Positions 31,116 through 41,459 of a stretch of DNA of 64,000 bases are shown one piece after another. The position numbers and the translations under genes are program-made. The DNA comes from Arenicola marina (taxonomy: Eukaryota > Annelida > Polychaeta > Arenicolidae), in assembly GCA_964019135.1 (NCBI GenBank), contig OZ025258.1:29506186-29570185 (forward strand), in the 5' to 3' direction. Each line of letters opens with the position of its first letter. Positions within the stretch are counted from its first letter, which is position 1. The notes beneath the pieces are model-generated. The model did no database searches. It saw only the letters and a program-made list of their open reading frames with translations, and was not told the DNA's origin.

Positions 31116-31420
31116 ATCCCGCTCCGATCGTCAGCTACCTTTATTCCCGCGGGAGGGTGGGGGGGGATATTTTTCATCAAAATACACCTTCAGAAATGAA
31201 ATATTCCTACAAAAAAGTAAATCCACAAAACCCACAATTTATATGTAAACCAACATTAGAAGAGGACGTCTGGGAATTTTGGTTCCATTCGGGCGGGTAC
31301 CCCATCAACCCAAGTTATATTGGTAAGAGAGCGCTGTACAATGTGTAGATGACTTAAGCGATGCAAAACGTCTCGGGTGTTGTCGTCGCTTCGCTCTGCT
31401 AATGAGCGGGGTGCGCTTGG

Positions 31421-31545
31421 AAGCAAGACGCTGTTGGCGGTAGTGCTTGCAGGACTACATAGCAACCAATTCAATTATCCGACCACCCCAGCTTGACCCC
31501 CCCCCCCTCCCCACCTCTACACACACACACCAACTCGCACCGTGG
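31421..31545. other. 125-bp segment present only in unit 1
   Basis: Units 2 and 3 jump from GCGCTTGG to CAGTCATCACC at 44642 and 57735. The jump occurs at a shared TGG, which fits a deletion by microhomology in the ancestor of units 2 and 3. Confidence 0.8.
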
Positions 31546-31719
31546 CAGTCATCACCGCTCGCGATCGCCCAACGCCTCGCTGTTGTTTTGATTACCAGAT
31601 TAGTGAACCGTCGCGTTTTGTTATAAAATAAGGCATGCTTGGTGTGGGGCCCTGACTGTCACCACGCAATAGATGTCGGCCAGCTGTTCTTAATAGTTAA
31701 TAGCTCTCGTAGGGTCCCA

Positions 31720-31945
31720 TGTTAAAGATTGCGAATTTTTGGCAGAAGATTCCTGTGACCTTGACCTGTGAAGTACATACCCCGCTAACGAACTTGACCG
31801 AACCATGTCTGATACCTATCGATGGGTAAAGTTACAGAACGAAATGTTGCGCTTTGCGACATACAGAGCGCGCGCAGACAGATACACACACACACAGACA
31901 TACCAACGTACTGATAAATGACGGAAAAATCGTAGATTTTCCGGC
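31720..31945 (-). mobile_element. 5'-end fragment of a Helentron-type element (unit 1)
   Basis: On the minus strand it starts with a stem-loop (CGGAAAATC with GATTTTTCCG), then a GTCTGTGTGTGTGTGTATCT microsatellite, then a CAGGTCAAGGTCACAGGAAT word. This is the same order as the 5' part of the elements in the LINE (stem-loop, GTCT tract, GGTCAC AGGAATTTTTTG). The sequence is diverged, so it is a related family. No 3' end is seen. Confidence 0.6.
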
Positions 31946-32189
31946 ATAATGATGAGAGAAAACAGGTTTGACTGCTATTGTAAGTTGTTTTGGGTAATTC
32001 CCCAGGTAGCCCAGACTATAACGTACACGCTACATGAGCGTGTGATGTGTTAGAAGTTTGCCCGTCCGGTCGGAAACGGCACATACGCATTGCGCGACTG
32101 CATCCTGATCTAAAATTAGCCTATCCCGCCAATCCTGACAGCACCTATTGGTGTTTCATGCCGCTTTTGTACACACAAGGGCCATATCT

Positions 32190-32312
32190 TGAGATGCACA
32201 TACATTCTGGTGACTATAGCTCAACAAGTACATATGTTCTGGTGACTATAGCTCAACATGCTCATATATTTGGTGAATATAGTTCAACATGCACAAATGT
32301 TGTGGTGACATA
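32190..32312 (+). repeat. 32-bp tandem repeat, about 4 copies (unit 1)
   Basis: TGGTGACTATAGCTCAACA-like units with TGG at 32209, 32240, 32271 and 32303 (period 31-32). The edge of the recent 13.09-kb duplication falls in or beside this repeat. A related but shorter stretch lies at 1180-1262. Confidence 0.85.
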
Positions 32313-32759
32313 TCTTGACATAGCGCATATTTTAGAGTTATTCAATCTTGTGTTGACCTTCTCCTAAGCGTATGATCAACTGGAACTTACGGTTGTTGCG
32401 GTGCGTCACAAAATCCCAATGCCTTCGAATTTCCGCTTTAATTTGAACGAGGTGTCTATGTCCGAGATTACTCTCTCTGACGGTTGTTTGGTATCCCTCA
32501 CGTTCAGCTAGGTGTTGATGCTAGGTGTGGATTCGATACACAAATTCTTACCACCATCCTTCACGGTGTTGTGGTTGCTTCGAACCTGTGAATTCATCCG
32601 TATGTTTGACTCTGATCCAAGCATCGAGCGCACGCCTCGTGGGGTCGGCACCCCGGGTCGGCACGAAGTGTATGTACAATTGTACACCACGGTGGACCGG
32701 CACCTTTTAGTTGAGGGTGGGGGCGAGGGGCCAATGCTGCGGTTGAGGGGCGCGTAGAG

Positions 32760-32815
32760 GTCAGGGGGCAATTAGTATCCGGTGGTGGGGCGGGGGGGGG
32801 GGGCGGGGGGGTACA
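32760..32815. repeat. G-rich tract (unit 1)
   Basis: Several G runs of 4-12 within about 55 bp, with equivalents at 1718-1735, 45887-45907 and 58978-59002. Run lengths differ between copies. Confidence 0.7.
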
Positions 32816-33414
32816 CAGGTGAAGTGCATGGGGTGGGGCGGCCGCCAGGTTAACCCTCCTGCAACCACCGCAATGATATGTAACGCAGGACTGGCTGGCA
32901 CCACTTAGTGCGTTTCATGCGGTTGTATTCCGAAACGCTTCGGAATCTGTAAACCGATTGGTTCCTATAAAATAAGTCACACATAGTTATTTAGTCGCCT
33001 ACGGGATAATTAAATATTTCTCAGTCATCTAAGTAATTTTGATTAAGCGTATTTATTGTAGGACTGTTTATTCTAGTCGGCCATTGTCCAAGTTAACATT
33101 CGATTCGGCCAATTAACAATCGGAAAGCGTTCCTAACACACATAATACCACTTTCGCTCCACGCCCGAGCTATTGTTCCGCCGTCAGTTTGTTATTTACA
33201 TGGGTACTGTCCCTGCATGTGTTCGCCTTAGCAGACTGCGCTCAGTAAATATAGCGTACGCCTAACTTACTAATAAGCAACTGTCCCTAACATAAGCTAT
33301 TCATGTCACACTGTCCAATCCTTCCCTCAGAACAGCACACCGTAACCCCACCACGCTCTAAGCACTTTACCCTACCCCACTCACACCCGGTATGACAGCA
33401 CATCGGGCTCACCT

Positions 33415-33615
33415 TTAATTATTTAAGCGGTACCCCTTAAATATTTAACGGGTACCCCTTTATGTTAAGCGGTATCCCTTAACTTTAAGGGATATCCCTT
33501 AATTGTACCCAACCACAGAACGCGTTTCATTCAATGCTGTCTGTTAAAAGAAGGATTGTCATTTGGCACAAGTTAAAGGGGATGTGGTTAAAGTTAAAGC
33601 GATATCCCTTTAATG
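33415..33615. repeat. Cluster of TTAAGNGGTATCCC-type words in both orientations (unit 1)
   Basis: TTAAGCGGTACCCC, TTAACGGGTACCCC, TTAAGCGGTATCCC, TTAAGGGATATCCC and AAAGCGATATCCCTTTAA recur within 200 bp, many with self-complementary cores (GGTACC, GGGATATCCC). The cluster could form hairpins. Confidence 0.65.
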
Positions 33616-34104
33616 CGAACCAATCACGATGTTCGAGACACTGGCTGAAGCCGCTATGAAATATTGTTTTGTCTTCTTTTATATACGGATATTTGATTCC
33701 ACGACACGTGTGATATGTATAGTGATGTAGAATTAGGCGATCATCATATCTTCCTTCTTTTATAGCTATTTGAGAAGTGTCATAGATCTGCGAACAGGAA
33801 TAGAGCGATAATAGGAAAGAATATAGGCTCACCGTGTTCGATCGATTGGAGCATTGGACTTTTTTTGACACTTAACAGGTTACAAGCAGACTGTCCAATG
33901 ACTGGTGAAATGAAAACAAATTACTTTACTTTGACATGAGAAAATGGGTCACAGAAGGCTCAATGGCAGGAACTTATACTTATTGGTTGTAATAGATCTA
34001 CTTCCATTATTTTATTCCTTTATCCGTACACCTTTTAAATATTATCCTGTTGTAGGCATTTTTGTGATATGAAAAATATGCGTAAGATTGAAAAGATACA
34101 TTAG

Positions 34105-34440
34105 CGTGCATTGAGGTATGACTTTTGATCAGAATATGCAGAGATGAGGAAGAGAGCGGGTAGACCATTGCTATATGTTGAACGATTACGCTGCATAGCA
34201 TTAGAAGTTTTCAAGAGTATCAACAAGATTAGGCCCAGTTGCCTTCATGATACGTATTAAGACAACAGCGTATGGCTATAATTCAGTGAAGTATCAAGGA
34301 GGTAAGCTATGGAACATGCTCAACAAGGAAATAAAGTTAGCCAAATCTGCCAAGGAATTTAAAACAATGCTGTCAACCTCGGATGTGTCCTTGTGTCACT
34401 GTAACTTATGCACATTATGCAACATAGCTAATGGATAAGG
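34105..34440 (+). pseudogene. 3' remnant of a CR1/L2/Jockey-type LINE ORF2 (unit 1)
   Basis: The plus-strand translation gives RPLLYVERLRCIALEVFKSINKIRP-like residues in one frame and YGYNSVKYQGGKLWNMLNKE in another (split for length). This is the usual C-terminal tail of non-LTR reverse transcriptases (RRLR..ALEVFK..N..P, then YG..S.KY.G.KLWN.L). It ends in a cysteine cluster CHCNLCTLC and a stop at 34436. A stop (TAA near 34258) and a frame change separate the two parts, so it cannot code for a working protein. Only the last ~110 codons are left. Confidence 0.8.
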
Positions 34441-34801
34441 TTTTATGAGATGCAAAGGTTATTATATTTTCATTGTCATCTATACATATATCTTATCCGC
34501 TCATGTCATTTTATCATTGTCGGTCAATAGCACGTATGCTAATTTTTATTGTGGACTTTTACATACCCACGTTAAATAAAACGTTATCTTATCTTAATAG
34601 GTGTGGGTGTGTGTGGTGTCTGGACGGTATTTTGCTATTTGTTGAGCTCAACTGTCAAACAGTTAAAATGCCCCACTCAATTTATTTACCAATGATTTTT
34701 TTTTAGGATTATATTGGCAAGTATTGAAATAAAAAGCTCTTATGCTTCGGTGCATACCCGGGTACAAAATTAAGTGAATGAAGACTAACAGCCTATAGAG
34801 G

Positions 34802-36037
34802 AGTAGGGGCTGCGGTTTGATTTGATTTGATTTGGTTATTCAGGATGCTTTAAGGTAAACCACCCATAATAGCAAGGTAAAAGAACTCTGTATTTGTGAT
34901 TATTTTATGAAAGTATACCCAATTACACACCTTCTGGTGAATTTTTAGGATACTTTACCTTCCCGTTAAAAAAATATTCTCAATTTTCCAAGTATACCCC
35001 CATTTCACAAAATGACCAAGACGACACCTACCACGAATATGTAATTTTGCTACAATTCAGCTTAATATTAAGTTATTATTATCAGTAATAGCTCTTTGGA
35101 AAGCTTAAACCTAGTGCAATACAGGAATGATATTCAACAATGTAAATAGTAGCCACAAAAAATAGCAGAATGGCAATAATAAAGTACAGTTATGCAAAAA
35201 CAGGACCGTTTTTGCCAAAGTTAGAAATCACCACCTTCACAAAATTGGCTATAATTTCATCAAAAATGAAAATCTTGACACCAAACCACGTTTTACAACT
35301 TTTACAGCTCTTGTAATAAAAATATAGAAAAATATAGGTAGCCGTGCAAATTTTCCCAAAAAATACGTCCTGAAATTTGAAAATGTTATTTCAGAAATAT
35401 TTTTTGGAGCAGCTTATTTCACACCAATTATCAATAATTTACGCCTTTTGCTCACATTTTAATAAATCTTGTTATATATAATGGTCTCCGATATAATTAT
35501 GATCTACACGAATGTTTTCTGAACTATTTACACGTTTTTTTCATGTTTTTTTCTTGAATATTCGGAATTTATCACGAAGAGCCTTTCTCGGGGAAATACC
35601 CTGTGAATGACGTCACGAATTGGGGATTCCCTGTGAATGACGTAACCAGTTAGGAATTCCCCTTTCACTGACACCCGCCGATGTTTGTCGATGTTTACCG
35701 AGGTCTTCCCTAAATCGCCGAAGCTTATTATACGATGTTCCATTTATTTTACCTATGTCACCACTTCTTTTGCTGTGTTTTATTCGTGCTTTGTTTCATT
35801 AAGACTGCTTAAAATCTCAGGGCTACAGCCCGCCGATGTTTGCCGATGTTCACCGAGGTCTGCTCAAAATCGCCGAGGCTCATTATGGGTGGCTTACCTT
35901 AACCACTTTTGGTCACATCGCGTCAATGGGAGAAGGAAGGGAGAGTGGAGCCATGTCTCCGGGGGTAACCCCCTACTCTTTACGAAGAAAGATATAGGAT
36001 CTTTATCCTGCGACCACACAGACAGTAGGGGCTGCGG
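34802..36037 (-). mobile_element. Probable tailed retroposon with 14-bp target duplications, interrupted by a MITE (unit 1)
   Basis: AGTAGGGGCTGCGG occurs at 34802-34815 and 36024-36037, a perfect 14-bp direct repeat. On the minus strand the enclosed segment ends in (TCAAA)n just before the duplication, like the simple-repeat tail of some LINEs and SINEs. Once the MITE is left out, about 155 bp remain. I cannot name the family. Confidence 0.6.
34850..35902 (+). mobile_element. MITE with 21-bp terminal inverted repeats and TTAA ends (unit 1)
   Basis: The left end TTAAGGTAAACCACCCATAA and the reverse complement of the right end at 35882-35902 match at 20 of 21 positions. TTAA at each end may be a piggyBac-type target duplication. 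The interior is AT-rich and has a 60-bp direct repeat (CCGATGTTTG...CGCCGA, at 35678 and 35829) plus a doubled CCCTGTGAATGACGT word. It encodes nothing recognisable. Confidence 0.75.
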
Positions 36038-36930
36038 CTATTTTACATAATGAATTGCCCCTGAAAAAAGAGGATGTGCTGTATATTCTGCTTCAATAGT
36101 AGCCATGCCACTGTGTTTATCCATATAGAATTATATATATCAAAAATATAATTATACATGGACTAATCATGTCTTGAATATCTCTACAGTTATCAGGTTA
36201 TAATAATAGACTTCTTTATTACATGCTATAGTTGACTGGGCCATAGTATGTATTAATTAAGGTATTTTATTGATAAAAACTCTCAGGAATCATATTGCAC
36301 CTCTAATAATTTATTTCTAAGGTAAACATTTTTTTATTGTTATAGAATTATTCACCTGTATAAATAATGAATTTGTATTAATATTGCTGCATGGGTTATT
36401 ACTATGAACCAGGCTTTGTAACTGCAATACAACCTGGGGGTTAAAAAAATAGATTGCCAAATGAGAAAACCTTTCTGTGGAAATCAAGTCATTTTGACCT
36501 TTGAGCAGTTTCTAGGTCTGCCGTTTTCTTACAAGTATATGCCTTCAGTATGTAGATATGCAAATAGCAAATGTTGTAATATGACAATTAATTATTCAAG
36601 CGTTGTGGAAAGAACATTTTTCAAAATGTTTTAAAATGTACCGGTAATCCTTTTTTTAGAATGACTTATCTATTTGTGTTCTCTGTCTCATTTCAATATT
36701 ATTTGTTTGTATGTGGTTAATTGTCCATGGCAAATATTAGCAACAATAACAAAAATTATAACATTCAGTTGTTGTATCCCTTCATATTTATTTTTTAATA
36801 AAGTGTCTTTTTGATGCATAACTTACTCATCTGTTGATGGCAATGTTACTTTTTACAATCATTTGCATTATTACGCTTTGACTAGAGGCAGTTTACTTGG
36901 AATCTATAGCATAAATATTAATATATTATA

Positions 36931-38300
36931 GCCCATCCCACCCGCAGCTAACACCCAAACCAAAACAACTCACAAAGGAAACGGTAACAAGAGCTGTTAT
37001 TGTTTGTGTATTATAGTGACACGAAGACATACCAGGATGAAATCATACCAGGACAGAACTGCCCGCCTTGGGCGCATCAGTCACCTTCAATACGATCAAA
37101 CAGTTACAGTAAGACGCGACACATGAATCGTAAATAACAATGAACATAGTGCCAAAATGACAAGGAAGAAAAAACCAACGGGGATAGTGCCATAATCACA
37201 ACGGACATTATCAACCTCGGAATCCTCCGGTTAATTTTGTGATTCGCGCTATTGCGGTATTTTTTCTTCGGTTACTTTACGCCGTATAAATCCACAGGTC
37301 TCAATCCACGGGTAAGCCAACACAGACGACCTCACTCCCGAGAGAGGAAGACGTGCTAGGATTTCACGCTCGAACTTGTTTGGCCGAATTGTGTCCTAGG
37401 CGTGGCTTGCACGTGTTTTATCTGTGTTTTTGTGTTTGAAGAAAATCATCCAGTGTGTTATATCAAAATTTACTTATCAACATCGGAGCGCAATTGCCCA
37501 CCGCCTTCCCTATTACTCCCGCGGCACCACCGGTCGGTTTGTCACGTTGTAAAGCGTATGGCCCGAGCAAGAAGGTTTATTTGTAAACGCGGCATATAAG
37601 ATCGGTTAATATATAGTGTAACTTCTACAGCATATCGGCTTATTATGAACATTAAAATACGATATTAATGATAATAATTCACACCTTATGTGGTCAGGGT
37701 TGTTAGCCATTTAATTCTACGTTGTTACGTGATGAGGCATTGTTTGGCTCATGCCACTTAAGGTCTTCGATTAGTATGACGGTTAACACCTCAAATGTCT
37801 CATCTTGTACAGCTGTTCCGAAATTTACTGTGTGCTTCACACATGTTTAAACTTGACACTAAATTAAGGACGATATTCCACACGGATGTGTTGCATCTTT
37901 TTGTGTTGTGCGTATCCGATCTGTGCGTGCACGCGAGTTACAAAAATACAAACGGATATATTGCCACCATCACAACAGACAAATGGCCAAATGAGAGAAA
38001 CTGATAAAAAAAATGCGATAAAATTTCAATTCATTTCGTAACTATTATTTCCAAGAAGATAGATACAGCGCTTACTAATGGTAAATCATTATATCAGTTA
38101 AAGAAAACATTACACCAATGTGTGAAAACGCATCGTAATCGTAATAGTCCTGTTGGGTAAAGGCTTATCATGAAAGCCACAACATCTGAATCGAATCTGA
38201 ACCTGCAATATGAATTTGATAATTCAAACTTTGGCGACAAAGAAGCCAGAATGCAATAACCAATAACACAAAATGTAATAATAAACCAGCCTCTGAGGGT
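36931..38300. other. Right part of unit 1, no gene recognised
   Basis: Non-coding sequence shared with units 2 and 3. Its last 350 bp resemble 23.45-23.85 kb, left of gene copy 1. No gene recognised. Confidence 0.5.
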
Positions 38301-38309
38301 CTCGGGTGA

Positions 38310-39028
38310 GGGGTGACAGGCTGGGGTGCAGACTGATCCCGACGGGGTGACGGGATGGGGGGTGGACTGATAGTGACGGGGTGACGGGATGGGCGCGGGC
38401 GGATAGTGACGGGGTGACGGGCTCGGGTGCGGACTGATCCCGACGGGGTGACGGGATAGGGGGTGGACTGATAGTGACGGGGAGACGGGCTGGGGTGCGG
38501 ACTGATCCCGACAGGGTGACGGGATGGGGGGCGGGCTGATAGTGCTGGGAAGACGGGCTGGGGTGCAGACTGATCCCGACGGAGTGACGGGATGGGGGGG
38601 TGGACTGATAGTGACGGGGTGACGGGTTGGGGTGCGGACTGATCCCGACGGGGTGACGGGATGGGGGCGGGCTCATAGTGAAGGTGAGACGGGCTGGGGT
38701 GTGGACTGATCCCGACGGGGTGACGGGCTGGGGTGCAGACTGATCCCGACAGGGTGACGGGATGGGGGGTGGACTGATAGTGATGGGGAGACGGGCTGGG
38801 GTGCGGACTGATCCCAACGGGGTGACGGGCTGGGGTGCAGACTGATCCCGACGGAGTGACGGGCTGGGGGGGCGGGCTCATAGTGACGGGGAGACGGGCT
38901 GGGGTACGAACTGATCCCGACGGGGTGACGGGCTGGGGTGCAGACTGATCCCGACGGGGTGACGGGCTGGGGGGCTGGCTTATAGTGACTTGGTGACGGT
39001 CTGAGGCGCGAACTGATCCCGACGGGAT
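38310..39028 (-). repeat. 34-bp minisatellite downstream of array gene 2, about 21 copies
   Basis: Two subtypes, one with GATCCCGACGGGG and one with GATAGTGACGGGG, alternate through most of the array, which gives a higher-order 68-bp period. Copy 1 has almost only the GATAGT subtype. The long proline-rich minus-strand frame across it cycles readings and is not counted as a gene. Confidence 0.92.
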
Positions 39029-39047
39029 GACGTAAGCCCTGTCACGT

Positions 39048-40934
39048 TTAGTGATTCTTGCAGAGCCTCAATACACATTTGACAGTTTTTATGGAGACCC
39101 AGTCGGGGTGTTTCTCTGCTAGGTGGGCCTGCACGGTCTCCAGACCCACCGGTGTAGGTCTCAGCTCACTGATCACCTTTTCGGCGCGCAGGCTGATCCG
39201 CATGCGGTGCCACGCACCGGTTGTGTAGGCGATCAGCTGTTTCCGCCAGGCGTCAGTGCCCTGGGAGTCCAATCCCATCTCAGCCATGAAGCCGCGAATC
39301 GCAGAGGACGTTGGGCCACTGCCCTCAAGGGTTACTGGATGCGTTTTAAGCAAGTTCTGCATCAGGCGTTGGCGGCTCGAGCGCGTCGGATCCGGGTGGA
39401 GCTTCTTGTATAGCCTCATTACAAACTCGGTAGTCCTTCCCGGGGCCCAGTCGGGGTGTTCCTTCGCCAGGTGGGCCTTCACGGTTTCCACCCCCACCGG
39501 CGTGGACCCCAGCTCACGGACCACCTGCTTGGCGCGCAGATGGCTCCGCATGCCATGCCAGCTGGACTTCGTGTTGTCAGTCAGCTTCGTCCGCCAGGCC
39601 AGGCCCTGGGAGTCCAATCCCATCTTAGCCATGAGGCTGTGGACTTCAGAGGCCGAGGGCCAACAGCTGAGTGGGGTCACCGGATGCGTTTCCACTAAGT
39701 TCTGCAGCAGACGTTTGACCAGTTGCCTGTTAGCGCCCGTCCTCTCAAGTTGGGACTTTCCGGGGCCCAGTGGAAAAACCGAGCGACCCGGAGAAGGCGC
39801 CGAGCGACCCGGAGAAGGCGCCGAGCGACCCGGAGAGGCCGTTAAGCGACCCCGGGAGGCCCCGGAACTTGCCGGCGATCGTCCCAAAAGACCCCAAAAG
39901 GGCCGTAAACCACCTCTGGATTGATCCTCACCTCGACTAACCCCCTCCTGCCTGTCTCCAAATTTGCTCATCTCGTTGGGTCGTGTAGTCCGTCGTTCTA
40001 CACTTCCCTCATCAAACCCCTTCTCATCAGCCCCCTCCTCGTCAACCCCCTCCTCATCCACCCCCTCCTCATCAACCCAGCGGCCTTCAGTGGTGCCATC
40101 CTCGGGCTTGAACCGTTTCAGGGGCGGAGGCTGAGCCTCATCTCGAGTCGCAGTCACCTGTCGCTTCAAGGACATCCCGGCCCTGAATGTCACCCCGCGC
40201 CGCTCTCTATCCCTGATCCGTGTATCCGTGACAAATGTCCTGTGTCCCGAGTCCTGTACCTTGCTGTCATAGGTCGGGAGCGGCCGGTCCATGTCCTCGG
40301 ATAGGCGGCTGTCCTCAAGAATCTGTTCCATGAGAGTGTCATCATTGTGGGCGGTATCATCATTGTCCACAGTTTCCGCGACAGTATCATCACTTTCGAC
40401 GCTATAAGCCCTGCCGTGAATGCCACTCCCATCATCATCATCTTCGTCGTCATCGTAGCCATCGTCGAAGTCTTCACCATGGTCCTCGTACCATCGTGCT
40501 CTTACAGGGCTGACAGAATCGCGCCGGACGGGAGGGTAAAAGTCCTTCGGGTTCAGTGGTAACAACCGGAGGTTGTGGCACAGTTCTACCTTAAACAACT
40601 CGCGCACCATACGGAAGATTTCGTTGCCATGGTAAAGGTTGCTACTTGGCCACAATTCGGTCATCGATCGTGCCACCATACTCTCTGTGGTACTCCTAAG
40701 TACCTTGCTGACGTCAGACCCACCCGGGTCTTTTGAGATTACACCCAACCGCGACACACTTGTCTGTTCAAGTTTCTTTCCACATTTTAAATCTTTCCGA
40801 CCACCCAGGGTCTTCCGGACGTCAGGAAGTAATGATTTTGCTCGAATTCCGATGGGTGCCGCCGAACCTGATGACGTGTCTAAACGGCTACAATGAGCAT
40901 TGCGCATGCGTGTCCATTTTGATTCGGCGTCCAT
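39048..40934 (-). CDS. Array gene copy 2: unrecognised repeat-domain protein (628 aa)
   Basis: Starts at MDAESKWTRM. Layout: conserved N-terminal region 1-150, Asp-rich 152-170, Arg/Lys-rich 230-280 with LKRFKPEDG, VDEEG repeats 287-308, Pro/Ser-rich SPGRSAP repeats 365-385, then two ~112-residue repeats at 407-515 and 522-628. Their shared words are THPVT, MxxMGLDSQG, AWR, WHxMR, LRA, TPVGxET, AHLAxxHPDW. The second repeat looks like a hybrid of the second and third repeats of copy 1. No signal peptide or membrane segment is seen, so a nuclear or cytosolic protein is likely. The single exon and in-frame length changes between copies support real coding. No function can be named. Confidence 0.8.
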   Translation of the reverse strand: MDAESKWTRMRNAHCSRLDTSSGSAAPIGIRAKSLLPDVRKTLGGRKDLKCGKKLEQTSVSRLGVISKDPGGSDVSKVLRSTTESMVARSMTELWPSSNLYHGNEIFRMVRELFKVELCHNLRLLPLNPKDFYPPVRRDSVSPVRARWYEDHGEDFDDGYDDDEDDDDGSGIHGRAYSVESDDTVAETVDNDDTAHNDDTLMEQILEDSRLSEDMDRPLPTYDSKVQDSGHRTFVTDTRIRDRERRGVTFRAGMSLKRQVTATRDEAQPPPLKRFKPEDGTTEGRWVDEEGVDEEGVDEEGADEKGFDEGSVERRTTRPNEMSKFGDRQEGVSRGEDQSRGGLRPFWGLLGRSPASSGASRGRLTASPGRSAPSPGRSAPSPGRSVFPLGPGKSQLERTGANRQLVKRLLQNLVETHPVTPLSCWPSASEVHSLMAKMGLDSQGLAWRTKLTDNTKSSWHGMRSHLRAKQVVRELGSTPVGVETVKAHLAKEHPDWAPGRTTEFVMRLYKKLHPDPTRSSRQRLMQNLLKTHPVTLEGSGPTSSAIRGFMAEMGLDSQGTDAWRKQLIAYTTGAWHRMRISLRAEKVISELRPTPVGLETVQAHLAEKHPDWVSIKTVKCVLRLCKNH

Positions 40935-41347
40935 TTTGACGACCTGGATGTTCCCAGTAGCCACGGCGTTCTCTGGTGAAGTTAGAATTATCGGGATTTA
41001 TATATGTCACAATGTAACAAGCGTTGTCAGGGATAACATGTTATCAACACATGTCAGTGTGACGCATTTATCAAATATTAAAGAGTATGAAACTATACAT
41101 GAAGACATATTATATGAGGTATCAAGGTAAATTACAAAGGAAAGGAAATTAGCTAAGGAGTGCATAATCACGATATCGACATGCAATGTGAACGGTAGGG
41201 ACGTAGAGTTTGGGAAAAGGTTGTTTAATATTTCCATGTGCAATAAGTGTTATATATACATAATTGATTACTATTATCATCATTGTCGGTCCATAGCACT
41301 TGTGGTGATGCTTTCTGTTAACTTTCAATACCCACGCTAAAAAAAGC
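40935..41347. promoter_or_regulatory. Upstream region of array gene copy 2, with degraded LINE tail
   Basis: Matches 27755-28212 of unit 1 but lacks about 45 bp of the LINE tail (joint near 41190). Promoter role inferred only from position. Confidence 0.4.
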
Positions 41348-41459
41348 TTTATCCTATGTTCCATCTATATACATATTGATGTATATATAAGCGCAGTGAC
41401 AGCTTTATCATATGTTCCATCTATATACATATTATTGTATATATAAGCGCAGTGACAAA
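41348..41459 (+). repeat. 56-bp tandem duplication (unit 2)
   Basis: Same two-copy structure as 28213-28324, starting at 41348 and 41404. Confidence 0.9.

Larger units (their letters stand above)
33390..36930. mobile_element. 3.54-kb inserted block in unit 1 (composite of older elements)
   Basis: The related segment at 2420-2486 runs straight from CACTCACACCCG to AGCTCATCCTACCCGCAG. In unit 1 the same two flanks are separated by this block. It contains TTAAGCGGTATCCC repeats, a LINE 3' remnant, a probable tailed retroposon and a MITE. No target duplication of useful length is visible at its edges, so the mechanism is open; it may be a LINE-mediated or recombination-derived insertion. Confidence 0.8.

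Noticed and set aside
33527-33871. 114-codon minus-strand frame repeated in units 1 and 2
   Set aside because: It is broken in unit 3 by the 110-bp extra segment and overlaps the palindromic TTAAG cluster; no domain is visible. Its repetition only reflects the unit duplication.
35528-36050. Short frames conserved in all three units (71 and 121 codons)
   Set aside because: They lie in the MITE and retroposon; their conservation follows from the recent duplication, and the residues show no known motif.
38310-39028. CRISPR-like regular repeats
   Set aside because: The 34-bp units are contiguous, without unique spacers, and the context is eukaryotic. It is a minisatellite.
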